Positions 22,450-34,346 are shown, counted from the first letter of the stretch. The stretch: DNA of 64,000 bases from Hypoxylon rubiginosum (GCA_902806565.1 CADCXA010000037.1:930001-994000), one strand, 5' to 3'. Made by a program: numbers and translations. The notes: generated by a model not told the origin, from the sequence alone.

Positions 22450-25400
22450 ATGAACACTCTCAACGGAAGCAGCCAGAGTGTACACCTTAGTCGATCCGAG
22501 CCCCCACACTCTCGCCTTAGCCCGCCTGCGAAACGGCAAAAGTTCGAAGATCGTGGTACACATACTCAGGCTCACTTTGCTCCGCTACCTCCCGACGAGA
22601 CCTTCGACCGGTACACTTCGCGCAAGCGTTCTCACGACAGCATTAGCGATTCCCACCAGACATCAATATCACAGCCGTCCAATGCTAAAGGCCACCAATC
22701 TATCTATGCGAAGGTTGACGAATTTCGACACGTGGAAAATTTCGTTTCGCCGTCATCGTCGAGAAAAAGAGTTCGACCCAATCCACCTAAGGAACAGCAA
22801 CGTATGAATGTCGACGGGATTAATCTTATTCCTCTCGATTCTCCCGATTTTATTCCTCTCGGTCCCGATTCGGAGGATAGTGATGGAGAGGTGGAGGTCA
22901 TTAAAAGACCTCCTGAACCCGGCGTAGATTCCCAAGGGCAACAAGCCGAACAGCATCAACAGCAATCTATCGATATCATCGGAAAGCGCTTCAATCAAAC
23001 TCGCAGCGGCCGAATTATTGACAAACTCATTGACACTACAAACACGAAGAGGAATAAACCCAGGAGTACGGATTCTAGCCCAGATGAGCTGGCTCCGAAG
23101 GCACAAGACATCAGAGGGAAAATGCCAGCTAGGCGGCCCGCTACTCCCTCGCCGGGTGTATCTAAAAGGGGAGATCTTTCTTCAACAGTTTTCGCAAGCC
23201 CATCTACGATTGAAGTACGCCAAGCGAGGAAGATTATTGGTGATAGGCTTCGCATCTCACGGGCAGTCTCCGGCCAATTCAAATATGAAGCTAGTAAAGC
23301 AAGTAGCGCTGCTGAATGTTTCCTTAAGGTGGGAGAGATAAGCACTCTTCTCAGACCGGCCGATTTAGCTGGAGAAAAGATGGAGCAATATTCATATTGT
23401 GCGATCAACCTTCGGAAAGTCAGCAAGATTTCCGTTTCGCAGGACCCGGACTGCTGGATAGCCTTGATAGAGCGTTCGAGCGACGCTACAATGAGCGCCG
23501 CCCCGAAGTTATTGGTCGAATTTAAATCTCGTGGAGAGCTTCAAGGCTTGATCGAGTGGGCAACCTGGCAGCAGCAGCAGAAACATACATTTAAAATCGA
23601 CAATACGGCCTACGAGTAAGTAGTTGCACCATCGTTTTCATAACTAATTACTAACGCAACTTGTAGGCATATACTTAAGAAACAACTCAACCACATGATT
23701 GGGGAAGCTGTGAGGAGTACCGTTATCAGAGACAACGAAGGAGACGATGTGAAACTTATTGAGCACAATCGCTCAATGCAAATGCAAGCAAAATCTACTT
23801 CCCAGTCTCAGACATCGACTGGCCGTGCCAAGAGGAAGGACTTGATGAAGCCTCCTGCTTCTATGTCTCCGCCGAGCCCTAAAGCTACGGTCGTGCCCGA
23901 AGAACCTCAGCGTCATAATCCTCCACGGATTTCGCGAACGACTCGCTCTACTTTTGCACTCATAGACGCACCGGAATCGCCCAAACTCCCCGAAGCCCCC
24001 GAACCTGATGGTTGGTCGGTCCAAAATAAAGGCTGGGAGAAACAATGGCGTAACTCGCTCGTCTTCCCTCATCACGGCAAAAGTCGAGCTACCGTCGACA
24101 AGGATGATATTTCCCGATTAGACGAGGGCGAATTCTTGAATGATAACCTACTTACGTTCTATCTACGCTACCTCCAACATACATTGGAGGCAGACAGGCC
24201 GGAACTTGCTAAGAGAATCTATTTTCAAAACACCTATTTCTACGAGAAACTCAAGTCTCCCAAGGCTGGTGGAGGCATCAACTATGACAGCGTTAAAGCA
24301 TGGACCTCCAAAGTCGACCTCTTTAAGAAGGACTTTATCATCGTGCCTATTAACGAATTTACTCACTGGTGGGTTGCGATTATCTATAATGCGCCGAAAC
24401 TTCTACCGTCCCCGAGCGAGAAAGAGGTGCCCGATAGTCAAACGGCGGATACAGTCATCATTGAAGAAGATCCGGTTGATTCCGGGAAAGTTTCCCGTGC
24501 CTCTTCTCAGAGTAGAAGACCAGACGAACCCACGGGTGTAGAAGCCCTAGCCGAAGCGCATAATGATGTGACAACCCATTTGAGTCGTATGTCAATCGGC
24601 AGCCCAGACCTTTCAAATAGCGAGACTAAGCAGACAATAGCGACCGACCAGGAAAGCCATGAGGCAGAGGTACAATTGATCGGCAAGGAGCAAGATGTCG
24701 AGGAAATCGTAGATAAGGGTGATTCTAGAGCGGACTTGGAGCAGATTCAGCCGTCGAGTTGCAATCTTGCAGACAAGAGAGCCGGGAAGCGGCCTAGCGG
24801 AGGCCCACGGAAGTTCAACCCAAATCAACCGAGGATTATCACGCTCGATTCGTTAGCATTGAATCATTCTCCAGCATGCAGAATCCTCAAGCAATACTTG
24901 CTTGCGGAGCTCAAGGATAAGAAAAACCTCGAAATCACTATTGGGGCTTTGGGTATGACAGCCAAGGGCGTTCCCGAGCAGACTAACTACTGCGACTGCG
25001 GGCTATATCTGCTCGGTTACATTGAGGAATTCCTAAAGGACCCCGACAGGTTTGTCCGCAGCCTTCTTCAGCGTGAGCCGATTGCATGGAACCTCAACCC
25101 ATCAGATCTCCGAAATGAAATCAGGGATTTGATCTTTAAACTGCAGAAGGAACAGCAAGGTCGAGAAGATGATCATAAGCAACAGAAGCGGAAGACTGCC
25201 CTATCCAAGAAAAGAAAGAACGAAGACGCCGAGCAGCAGGTGGTTGATGGAAGCGTGCCTGTAACCGTAACCCAGGCGGAAGGAACCGTCAAGGAGGGTG
25301 ATATTATACCTACGCCGAAAACGAAGTCACCCACTCCCAAGAGCTTCCGCCCAGAGCCCGAGCCTGTAACTGACTCTAAAGAGAGTCGACACATCCCCGG

Positions 25401-25824
25401 TTCGTATCCTATATCGCCGACTACTGTGAGAGCAGAAGCAAAGGGCTCACCTACTACGGCCGATACGAACGAAGCTGAGCAGAGCGAAACTCCCAAATTT
25501 GTCTCGCCACTTTCCGTAACCGTTTCTGGCTCTTCGCCAGTAAGGCTAGTCGTGGTCGACGACTCGGAAGCTTCTCAGGGACAGAGACAGGAACCTCCTC
25601 ATGACTACAGCATTCCTAAGCAAGCCAGCTTAGCGACAGAGATCGTCAGAAAGTCGCCGCAATATCTTCAGGACCATGATGAGCCGTATATTGATCCTCG
25701 AAGCGAAGATGAAGCGCCGATATCAAGTCGCTTCTTCGCGGGTCGACAACCCGGTGATGAAATGCCTTCGGCTAGACTACGTGAGCAGTCAGAACAGTCG
25801 CACATCATCGATATCTCGGACTAA
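22450..25824 (+). CDS. Ulp2-like SUMO protease (C48 peptidase)
   Basis: Two exons (22450-23615, 23667-25824) encode 1107 residues. The enzyme family cuts SUMO chains from nuclear proteins. The catalytic domain begins at LDEGEFLNDNLLTFYLRYL, has the histidine in NEFTHWWVAIIYN, the aspartate in IITLDSLALNHS and the cysteine in TNYCDCGLYLLGY with the oxyanion glutamine just before (VPEQ). A long insertion, acidic and Ser-rich, lies between the His and Asp blocks (roughly 24420-24830), which is characteristic of the Ulp2/SENP6-7 branch. The N-terminal half carries a PH-like region around VSKISVSQDPDCWIAL, as in Ulp2 homologues; long disordered tails flank the rest. The ATG at 22450 was chosen because the frame upstream has no ATG; a further upstream exon is possible. 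Confidence 0.87.
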
Positions 25825-26676
25825 GGTAGCTTACCTCTTACTAAGAGGCTGCGAGTATGAAAAGAGGTGAGAACTAAGAAATTGGAACGGCTTGGAGAGT
25901 ATTCGAGAGGTGTTTTGACGTGGACCTCGTACATATCTGCATGGAGATGGCGTAGTCGGTTGCATTTGAAAGCTGCATTGCCCATATACCCTCGCGAGGA
26001 GCCGGACAAAAGGGGCTTCTGGCAATATTTAGGGCGTTACATAGGTCCGTCAGCAAACAAGCAAGTTGCTATTGTAAATTGACACCCCTTATGGAGTCCT
26101 GATGTGAAATATCACGACTTCTTCCTACGGTGCATTCATTAGCTATGCTCATTTCTATATGATCTGAGCAAGATATATTGCCAGAGTTCACGGGTAAGTA
26201 GATGTGGTAGAGTTAATGGGAGTACGTTCAATTGTTACGCGCTTCTAGGCAGCTGCCCCAGACGAGATGTCAGGTTGAAAAGATTGTAGACTGAAATCGC
26301 CTACGCGGACATATTTGTTATCATCCCTTTTCCTTTCTGTTTATACCTCTTCGTTACAATTGCTATCTGGTCAATCTACGCTAGTGCCTGGTACTGACCA
26401 GCCCAGTCCACGTCTTCACTTGTCCACCTGACGTAGGAGTGGACTCATCTGCATCTGTATATTGTATCTGTTAGATAGGTAGTATGTATATGCGAAGCCG
26501 CCCTTCCTATGAATTATAAGTGTAGATTAGACCCCGACACAAAATGCAAATGGCTTGAAAGCTGAATTGATATCAATAGATAGGTAGTCAACTAGTTATA
26601 GGATTTTCTACTTATTTTATAGCCCCCGCCCTCCCTTCCCCCCCCCCCCCCCCCCCCCCCGCCTTTTCTCTCCCCA
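25825..26676. other. Convergent intergenic region with a poly-C tract
   Basis: Between the 3' ends of the Ulp2-like gene and SPC3. No gene is visible. It ends in a long C homopolymer directly next to the SPC3 stop codon (see separate entry). Confidence 0.4.
26638..26660. repeat. Poly-C homopolymer, 23 bases
   Basis: An uninterrupted run of 23 C on the plus strand, embedded in a C-rich stretch from about 26622. It lies 17 bases beyond the SPC3 stop codon, so it would be a poly-G run in that gene's 3' UTR. Runs of this length are often miscounted by sequencing, so the exact length is uncertain. Confidence 0.85.
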
Positions 26677-27474
26677 TCATGAAGCCTTCCTGGCGGCGGC
26701 CTTCCCCTCGCCGTCCTTCCTCTTGAGGGCGGGCAGCTCGAAGGCGGCGCTGACGCCGCCGGCGAGCCTCTTCCAGAGGCCGAGGTCGAGGTCGCGCTGG
26801 TCCCAGGCGAGGACGCCGACCCAGGGCTGGACGTTGTAGTGGACGCGCAGGGCGACGTCGCCGGTCTCGGCGATGCGGCCCGTCGGGTGCGTGATCTGGT
26901 ACTTGGGCTTCTGGTTCTTGAGGGAGAGCTTCCCGCGGCTCGGGTCTATGCTCTTGCCCGCGGCGGCCCGGCGCAGCTTCTTGAGGGCGGCGGGGCCGAG
27001 GTTGCTCAGGTGGTCCGCCGACGGGCTCGTGATGATGGCGTCCCAGATCACGGCCTTATTGGTTTGGTTCGTCGTGATGCTGTCGCTGTCGCTGCCGCTG
27101 CGGGTGGGAGGAGGGGCGGGCCACTCGGCGGTCACGTATACGAAGAGCTGCTTGGTGTTCCACGTGAACAGCGACGACAGGTCCGCGTCCAGCGAGAACT
27201 TTATGATGGCATACTCCTCCTTCTTAGTGCTGTAGTAGTGGGGGCGGCCCTTGACTCTAGTCGTTTGCACCACCCGTGTTAGCTATCTGTAACCCTTCCG
27301 AGACAAGACAAGAGGAGAGCTGGGCTCTTACACCTGGACGTTGGTCGCTTTTACGGTAGCGCTCGGGGTTCGGGGAGAGGTGAAGTCGGAGGCGGCGATG
27401 AGGGCGGCGACGACGAAGGCGACGGTGGTGAAGAAGCCGAATACGTTTTGTATTCGGGTTAGGGAATTGTACAT
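26677..27474 (-). CDS. SPC3: Signal peptidase complex subunit 3 (SPC3/SPC22)
   Basis: Two minus-strand exons (27474-27332 and 27256-26677) encode 240 residues. SPC3 is a type II ER membrane protein needed for signal peptide cleavage. The short exon 1 gives MYNSLTRIQNVFGFFTTVAF and one membrane segment (about 12-28). Splicing with the GTAAGA donor joins ATNVQ-VVKGRPHYYS, the family pattern; the GTG-initiated frame at 27273 without exon 1 is not the real start. The luminal domain shows EEYAIIKFSLDADLSSLFTW, NTKQLFVYVTAEW, AVIWDAI and KYQITHPTGRIAETGDVALR, followed by YNVQPWVGVLAW. The protein is longer than the yeast one (184) because of a Ser/Asp-rich insert and an Ala/Lys-rich C-terminus. Confidence 0.93.
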
Positions 27475-28351
27475 GGCGGGCTAGATGGAATCCCCAGAAG
27501 CTGAGGTAGGCCACAAGCTGAGGTAGGGAAGAGGGAAGAGGGAAGGAGGAGGAATTGAGAAAGTAGCTTCAGGTATTCGTCAATCGCAAATAAAATCTCA
27601 ATTCTTCTGTCGCCTATGAATCGATCGCGCGTGTTTATTTCAGCATCTGGCTTGTGGTTTGTCTCCGCCCCTACGACGATGTAAGACAGGTCAAACAATT
27701 GTGAGGCCACGTTTGGATTAGCATTACGCCGTCATGAGTATTCCTTATCGATTATTGTTTATCGGGGCTTATCAGCTCCGCAACTTTTGTCTCATCTCTT
27801 GGCAACCCCTTTTCGCCAATGTCACTGTGGGTCCACATTTTGCAGCTATTCCAACTACCCCTATTCTCCTCTTTCGAAAAAGAAACTTGTAACCAGTCAA
27901 ATACAGGTGGATCCAAATTTCTCATTAGTAAATATCGGTCATTCACACTCCCAAACCTCCAAGAGGGCAGCGATTCCTAGTCCATTCCAATCTCCCCTAT
28001 ACGGTATTACCTCAAGCCCGACTAGCGTTGTTAGCAATGTAAGTTGTGAACCATAACCACGAGATTAGTGACTTTCCCAATTAAGCATTATTCTAAGTCT
28101 GAAGAGACGAAACACACTCAGTCTCCCCGGACAAATGCTTATAGTTAACGGTCACTGTCATGAGGCCATCCATGCAATGAGGAAACAGCTATGTTGCGCG
28201 GAAAGCTATACGTGAGGCGAGAACAAAGGACCTAAGAACAAGGGGGCATATACCTATCCTGTCTCCCACGGGCCTGTGAATGGGAAAGTCAACAACGGTA
28301 CTTGCATAACTCGTTATTTTGGGGAGAAGTATTCACCACTGACTAGAGCAG
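27475..28351. other. Intergenic region with one copy of a diverged repeat
   Basis: Holds the SPC3 promoter side and sequence upstream of the small paralogue at 28352. Bases 28157-28213 resemble 29049-29106 further right. I could not find a convincing first exon for the small gene here: the frame leading into it is closed by a TGA and has no ATG after it. Confidence 0.35.
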
Positions 28352-28602
28352 ACAACGAAACTTGGGAATTAACCCTAGGCGCTCCAACGAAGGATATCGA
28401 CTGCTGGGACCTTTTTCTTGACAGTAAAGGAGAGAAAGTTTCAGCACAACAGCCAGACGAAAAGATACCGCAGGACGGATATTTCATCGCTCGGCTAAAT
28501 CTTCAAAGTCTAGCGATGAGAGGAAGATTCCTACGAAAACACGGAAAGCTACAGACAGTAAAAGTAATAAAACCTGGACGTCTTTCGACGAAAAACGGTT
28601 GA
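28352..28602 (+). CDS. Small protein of unrecognised family, partial (paralogue A)
   Basis: This segment encodes about 83 residues after a good acceptor (CACTGAC branch, AGAGCAG). It was identified by its match to the gene at 43474-43884: both have LGxPT, then QPxEKxPxDGxFIAxxN, then a basic tail ending in a Lys/Arg-Pro-rich stretch. The phase of the inferred intron (1) is also the same. Donor GTACTT near 28299 gives an intron of 53 bases, but the frame before it has no ATG, so the first exon is missing, further upstream or broken. I do not recognise the family. It lies outside the left end of the metabolic cluster. It may be a truncated gene. Confidence 0.45.
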
Positions 28603-29493
28603 TGAGGAGATAATAGGGAGTACAGAGAGATTTGGAATGTAAACGAGCATAGGTTAGGTACCTACCTAAGGTACACATTCATTCAGCTTGTCTTCATAAT
28701 TTGTCATTGTACACTTAAACAGCCAATACTATGGCAGAAATGTGCAGATATAGGTGAACAGACCTTGTGATGCAAGTCATGCGGCGGATTGCAACCTTGC
28801 TTGCGAATCAGAATACCGGGCATCCAATCTGTGGTTCGAGTGACGGTAATAAATAAGCCACCATCTTTCTTATTAGGTGGCCTTCCTCCTGCCTTTCCGT
28901 ACGAATGTTGAAAGTTGTTACCCCAACCGACGCACACATCCTCGGAGTATTGTTTCTTATCCTGTAACTGGACCAACTAGTGTCTCGGAGTCTGTCATGC
29001 TGATGCATAGCGTCCGTATAACGATATAGCCGCCTCGCTAGAGCATTGTGTCACGAAGCCAACCATGTAATAAGGAAACAACTATGTTGTTGCACGAAGA
29101 GCTACGAACCTAGGGGGGTACCAAGTCCCATGTATATACAGGAGGTCAGGACAAAGGGACCTATCCCTTCCTTCATACCCATAAGCCAGGACTCCTAGCC
29201 TCTCCGTGACCCCTATCTGGGCCTCAGGGGTGACCAACAGGTCCATAGCCCAGTCCAGGTGTGACGACGGCTAAGGTCCTGACACAAGCATAACGTAAAA
29301 GCAGCAGAGTGCGAAACATAAACTTGAAATACATATACTATGAAGCATAACCCGCCGACTCTGAGGCTACATATAAAAAACCCGTATGTTAAATTGACGC
29401 ATTTAAGGTACGCTCGATAAGTACCTCAGCTTTAGAAACACTGTAAAATATTAAGGAATTTTAATAAAACGATATGTCATTCCGGCAGCCATC
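28603..29493. other. Intergenic region with the second diverged repeat copy
   Basis: No gene seen. Bases 29049-29106 resemble 28157-28213 with several C-to-T and G-to-A differences. The region also contains the downstream side of the MFS gene. Confidence 0.35.
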
Positions 29494-31161
29494 CTATCCA
29501 CCAATAATGGCATTAGACTTATCACGACTAATCCTCCATTTGGGACCCATTCGGATCTCAATGTAGATGCAAACCAGAAGCAAGCTGCATAAACATCCCA
29601 AGATTGTATATGTCCACCCGTAACCTATAGCTTGTGTTGCTTTATCTATTAATGAGACGAGGATGGCGGCAAGAGCACACCGGACTAGATTAGTCTATCC
29701 AAATGGATTAGTACACGTATTTAGGAGTAGAGTAGATCGGTCTTACACAAGCAATGACTCCGGAGCTTTGTTGTTTGATAATGTCGATCATGAGCGTCAT
29801 AGTGGCATTGAGAATCGAGATGGATGTGTATCCCACTATACGATTGTTAGAATGCTCTTGTGACTGAAAGACGGCAACTTACGGATCACTTGAAGCACAA
29901 GTGGCACGCTGATGTTAGCCTCGGCTTGGATACTCCAACCCCATCCGACGACACTCGCAACAAATACCACCAGCAGCACCGGAATCATTCGTAGCCGGGC
30001 GTGTTCAATAGGAAACTTGGCTTCATCAATAGTACTTGAATCATCAACGGTGTCCGTTGTAGCAGTGCCATAATGCCTCCGCTTCATCCGAGCATAATCC
30101 TGGTCCAAAAGTTTCCCAGTGATTGTTGAGCCTAATACCATACCAACGCCTGTCGATAAGTAACAGATCCCGATCAAGGTTTCTGATAGATATGGATATG
30201 TGGCTGTATATGATGAAGATATGGTGGATGTAATGGTATAGTTAACGGCATACACGATGCCGGTGTATGTCAGGGTCAAGATGATATCGGGGTATATCAG
30301 AAGTCGAAACGGATTTGTGTTAGTAGGCTTGCTGGATGGTTTCTTCTCTCGGGCTGTGTTTTGTGCTGATAATACTCTTTTGTGCCCAATGATGGGCGTG
30401 AGTGGCATCCAGAGCAGCCCACCCGGACTCAGGCTCCCGTTTCCTACAAGGCCTCTCATAGTTTCGGGTAGGAAAAACAGTATCATAGCAAAGCATGCCG
30501 CTGAAAAGACTGTTAAGAACCAGAAAATACTCCTCCAGCCGAGATGCTCGGAGAGAATACCACCCAAGGCCGGACCAATACACGGAGCAAGCATAGGGCC
30601 GAGGTTAAACCAGCCAAAGAATCCGCCGCGTTCGTCCCCGGTAGCAATATCCCCAATAAGGCCGGCTCCGAGTGCAATCATGCTCGCACAACCTCCCGAC
30701 TGGACGGCTCGGAGGAGAAGAAGTAGCCAGAAAGCGGATGTTGGGCATAGAGCCAAACCCACACAGGACCCGACCAGGATCAGGAGACATATTAGAAACA
30801 GAGGTCTCCGACCGTAACGATCAGAGAGCGGTCCCCAAAGCATTGGTGAGCATGCTTGCATCGCTAGATAGATTGTTACCGTTAAGTTGATATCCTCAAT
30901 GGATCTGTTGAATACTGCTGCGAGGGTGGGTATGGCCGGGAAGTAGATGTTGGCTGGTAGGGGGCTGAATAGCCCTGCTACGGCCACCATACCCACGAGT
31001 GTCCATTTCTCTGCTTTTGTGTAGACGCTGTATGGAGCATTCCGAGGTTCTCGATCTAAAGATATCGCCGCCGATGGATCGCATGGCTGATCAGTGCTGA
31101 TGCTAGTTTCAACTGTCGCATTGTTGCTTTTTGCCTCTAGCATAGCAATAGCATTGACCAT
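29494..31161 (-). CDS. MFS drug/H+ antiporter-type transporter (DHA1)
   Basis: Three minus-strand exons (31161-29883, 29835-29747, 29694-29494) give 522 residues. The protein has about 12 membrane segments, with the MFS signature GPLSDRYGRRP in the loop after segment 2, RAVQSGGCASMIALGAG in segment 4-5 and GPMLAPCIGPALGGIL in segment 5, the pattern of DHA1 antiporters. A short soluble N-terminus of about 55 residues and a central loop (about 275-300) are hydrophilic. The two small last exons are required: without them the protein would lose its last two membrane segments; they encode GYTSISILNATMTLMIDII and YGWTYTILGCLCSLLLVCIY. An upstream in-frame ATG at 31230 exists, but the one at 31161 fits the family better. 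It shares a 360-base promoter with the Zn2Cys6 regulator. Confidence 0.88.
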
Positions 31162-31520
31162 TGCCAGTTTGAAAGGGAAGATACTTCTACCACATTGAGC
31201 CACCCTAGCCGTATATACATATCTACACAATTCGGCTTTGTGGCTTTATGGTCTATACTTCTAGGTCTTAGCTTCATGTCCCCAGGGCCCAGACTGCGGC
31301 CGGCAACGTCTCCGGCAATCCAGGGACCTGAGGTAAGTGGAGTTGAGCTAGTCAGTGGCGCCGTTGGGTAGAGATAAGACTTGATGCCACTACCCGTTGG
31401 TCCGGCAGGCAAGATAACCGCACTAATGTTCGTCAAGGGGTAATATCGTCTTTACCAGTCTATTGTCTTTCACGCCCGACAACTAATCTGCCATCGAAAA
31501 CAAATCTAGGTACTTTAATA
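31162..31520. promoter_or_regulatory. Divergent promoter of MFS gene and Zn2Cys6 regulator, with CCGGCA motifs
   Basis: Between the two start codons lie three CCGGCA hexamers (31300-31305, 31312-31317, 31402-31407); the last runs into GGCAAGATAA, which also holds a GATA-type core. The same hexamer recurs in the other control regions of the cluster, so it is a candidate site for the cluster regulator. Inferred from recurrence only. Confidence 0.5.
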
Positions 31521-33479
31521 ATGGAGCAATATACGGCTCCAAAGAGCCCTCCAAATCGGGTCTTCAAACGTGTCTCAAAGGCCTGCCGGCGATGCCGACG
31601 GCTGCGGACGAAATGTGCCAACCAAGGAGGCGTCCCACCTTGTGAGCCGTGTCGGCAAGCGAATGCCGAATGCGTTTTTGCTGGTCGGGGGGATCCCGAT
31701 ACAGATCGTGCACACCGACATCCGAGATCTCGGGCCGATCGATCACGGTCCATCGGCATAAGCATAAGCAATCCCGCATCGTCTCCGCAGCCCTCAAATC
31801 AAGACCGCAGTGACTCTATCTCCACTCAGGAACCTGGGCTGCCTCTTAACGGCTCGCTACCAAAGCCATTAGAGTTGCCGTCGACCGGGTCGCCTTCTCC
31901 CGTGCTGGGCTGGGAGATGCTCCCTCCCTTCAATGAAGTGGTCGAGGGTATCCAGTCTCTTACGACGTCCTTTTTTCAGCTTGGGTTCTTGCCGAAAACG
32001 CTCTTCTTCGAGGGATTGAGGAAAGATCGGAACTCTGTCAACTTTTTCCTATTATTCGGCATTCTCAGCGTCTCGGCAAGATTCACCCCTAGCCTGGTGA
32101 AGCGCTACCATGGAGGCGCCAACGCGACGCGAGTGTTCCTCGGAAGAGCATCGTACTATGTGCAAGAACAAATGTTTGCATCGACTCTCGACTCCATCCA
32201 GGCCTTCTTCTTGATGAGTATAGCGGAATGGGGGAACGGCGACAAGAACAGGAGTCTTGTATACATGGGAATCGCCATCCGACTGGCCGGCATCCTCCGT
32301 CTGCACCGTGAAGAAACATACCGACTCCCTGCGTCGGCCACAAATGAAGAAATCGTGTACTCGGAGGTTGCTCGGCGAACCTTCTGGATGTTAGAGACAT
32401 TCGAGAATTTGCACTCGGGTTCCGATTCGCCCATTGCTTTTTCTTATAACGACATCACCGTCCTACTACCCTGTGACGAGCGTGAGTTCACATTTGGCAT
32501 CAGGCCGACAGAACGTGCTGCCCTCATGGGCACTCCGCCGGCGACTCGCAACCCTGCGCTGACACGTCTTCCGTCACGTTCGCTCTTCGCGACACTCTTG
32601 CAGACCCATAGCCTCTGGGGTCGTGTCGCAAGGCTTGTCGGTGCGGACGCCATGCAGCTCGGCTCCGGGGTTGAATCGAGAATCAGCCCGGACAAGTATG
32701 ACAGCTTGTCCCAGGCGTTGGTTGATTTCGAGCGCGATCTCCCGCAACAGCACTCGTGGTCCGTCTGGAACCTGCGTGCATTCAAGGTCGAGGGGCTAGA
32801 TCTGGCATACTTGTCTGCTGTGATGGTTCTACGACTAAGTAACATTATTCTCCGACGAAGCTATCTTCACGATATCTTGAACACCCGACGCAAGACGATA
32901 CCAGCCCCTGTCCCTATAGCCTGTCTGCCAACAAGGACTGAAGCTTGGTCGACTGTTGCAGACCAGCTCTTCGACAACATGCTGTCACTACATGAGCAAA
33001 TCACAGCATTTTTCGAGTATCGTTCTCCTGAACAAGGTTATCCAGCTTTAATTGTATTCTGTGTTTATGTCTGTGGGTCGCTGGCCAAGCATTTGCATCA
33101 ACAGCCTCATATATGCCCTAGAGTTGCCGTCAGGGCAGTTGAGATCCTACAAAATTCAATCGGAGGCCTCGTTAATCTGCAGTCGGCTTGGCCCTTTGCC
33201 CGCCGATGGTATCTCGCCCTATGCAGAGCGAGCGAAGACGTTTCTATGGAGCCCAACCTGCCAACACCGACTCATCAGGATGAAGACCCGTCCGGCACCG
33301 GTCTAGCTCATCAAGAACAACTGGCATCACAAGCACCTCCTGCATTTGAGGTGCAATTCAATGACCCTTTGCCATCTGACTCCATATTCGGGGCATTCGA
33401 TATGTATTTATGGAATGGTGTCATTGATGGATGCAGTCCATTTGGCGAACAAATCCCAGCCAGTGGAGGGGATCATTGA
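31521..33479 (+). CDS. Zn2Cys6 transcription factor
   Basis: A single frame of 652 residues. The N-terminal binuclear zinc cluster has spacing C-X2-C-X6-C-X8-C-X2-C-X6-C at residues 22-51 (KACRRCRRLRTKC then PPCEPCRQANAEC), followed by a basic Arg/Ser-rich stretch. The middle homology region (about 170-420) carries the fungal-specific TF domain, seen in FFLLFGILSVSARF, MGIAIRLAGILRLHREE and VARRTFWMLETFENLHSG. The C-terminus is acidic and Pro/Gln-rich, suited to activation. It is transcribed away from the MFS gene and sits inside the metabolic cluster, so it is the likely local regulator. Its 3' end faces the isochorismatase-like gene with only about 80 bases between the two stops. Confidence 0.92.
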   Translation: MEQYTAPKSPPNRVFKRVSKACRRCRRLRTKCANQGGVPPCEPCRQANAECVFAGRGDPDTDRAHRHPRSRADRSRSIGISISNPASSPQPSNQDRSDSISTQEPGLPLNGSLPKPLELPSTGSPSPVLGWEMLPPFNEVVEGIQSLTTSFFQLGFLPKTLFFEGLRKDRNSVNFFLLFGILSVSARFTPSLVKRYHGGANATRVFLGRASYYVQEQMFASTLDSIQAFFLMSIAEWGNGDKNRSLVYMGIAIRLAGILRLHREETYRLPASATNEEIVYSEVARRTFWMLETFENLHSGSDSPIAFSYNDITVLLPCDEREFTFGIRPTERAALMGTPPATRNPALTRLPSRSLFATLLQTHSLWGRVARLVGADAMQLGSGVESRISPDKYDSLSQALVDFERDLPQQHSWSVWNLRAFKVEGLDLAYLSAVMVLRLSNIILRRSYLHDILNTRRKTIPAPVPIACLPTRTEAWSTVADQLFDNMLSLHEQITAFFEYRSPEQGYPALIVFCVYVCGSLAKHLHQQPHICPRVAVRAVEILQNSIGGLVNLQSAWPFARRWYLALCRASEDVSMEPNLPTPTHQDEDPSGTGLAHQEQLASQAPPAFEVQFNDPLPSDSIFGAFDMYLWNGVIDGCSPFGEQIPASGGDH

Positions 33480-33557
33480 AATTGAATCTTTCGGTGGTAT
33501 CTTCTCCCTGAGACATCGTAGCTGGTCTCAAAGCCTTATACCTAGTCCACGAAAGTA

Positions 33558-34346
33558 CTACCATCCCTTTGAGAGCTTCTCCAGGGCGTCTTCTTCTGCG
33601 ACCACATCAGCGTACTTCGAATCGAGATCGAAGAGATTGGCCTTCTGGATTTCCGGCGTGCGATCGCCGCAGGCTGAAGCAACCACCTAGGTGTCGATCG
33701 TTAGTTGGACTGCACATGGGTCGACGGGTTAGATTCTACAAACCATCGGTCGAAAGCCATGCTGCATTGCATCGAGCGTGGTGGCCCTAACGCATCCCGA
33801 GGTACTGACACCACAGATGACCAATGTGTCTATGTTCATTACCTGCTCGATTGTCAATCATTGCCTCATTCTAACTGCTAGATGTTGGCTCTTCATAAGA
33901 GTATGACTTCTACTTACTTGAAGGCTGCTTGCGAGGGATGTGCCGAAAAAGGCGCTCGCGTACTTCTTCACAACTACGATGTCTCCTTTGGAAGGCTCGA
34001 GGCCCTCGAGGCACGCTGCCAACCCTCTGGGATCGCCGGCTTTCCACACATCTAAGGCCTTTGTCTTGCGCCAGAAAAGACCGGCGTCGGCCATATCCGG
34101 ATGTGAATATTCAACTTGGCTCCAGACCACCGGCACGTTACCTGCTCGAGCGGCCCCTAAAAGTCGGCGCATCGAGTCTGGTGCGTTCTCGCCATCTGGA
34201 TTCCCAAGGAGCGATAATGGAGACGAAGGCGACCAGTAAGCCGTACACACGTCGATAATCAGAAGCGCGGGACGTTGGCCCCAGCCCATACGATTGGCAA
34301 ACCCCGATTTGATGTATGACTCGGAAGATGCATGATCTACAGCCAT
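33558..34346 (-). CDS. Isochorismatase-family hydrolase (amidase type)
   Basis: Three minus-strand exons (34346-33918, 33842-33744, 33686-33558) encode 218 residues. The catalytic triad of the cysteine-hydrolase fold is visible: Asp in ALLIIDVCTAYW, Lys in VVKKYASAFFGT and Cys in ICGVSTSGCVRATTLDAM. Introns fall just before the cysteine loop and between PM and VVASACGDR; both joints restore the family sequence. The GVSTSGC-RA-TTLDAMQ-GFRPMVV pattern resembles N-carbamoylsarcosine and maleamate amidohydrolases more than true isochorismatases, so an amide-hydrolysing role is likely. The substrate cannot be read from sequence. It shares a 470-base divergent promoter with the alpha/beta hydrolase. 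Confidence 0.88.

Noticed and set aside
27257..27331. Starting SPC3 at the non-ATG codon near 27273
   Set aside because: The two-exon model gives the conserved membrane anchor and the VVKGRPHYYS joint, which the internal start would lose.
30257..30817. A 186-codon plus-strand frame across the MFS gene
   Set aside because: Antisense shadow of the transporter; Pro/Arg/Ser-rich without a motif.
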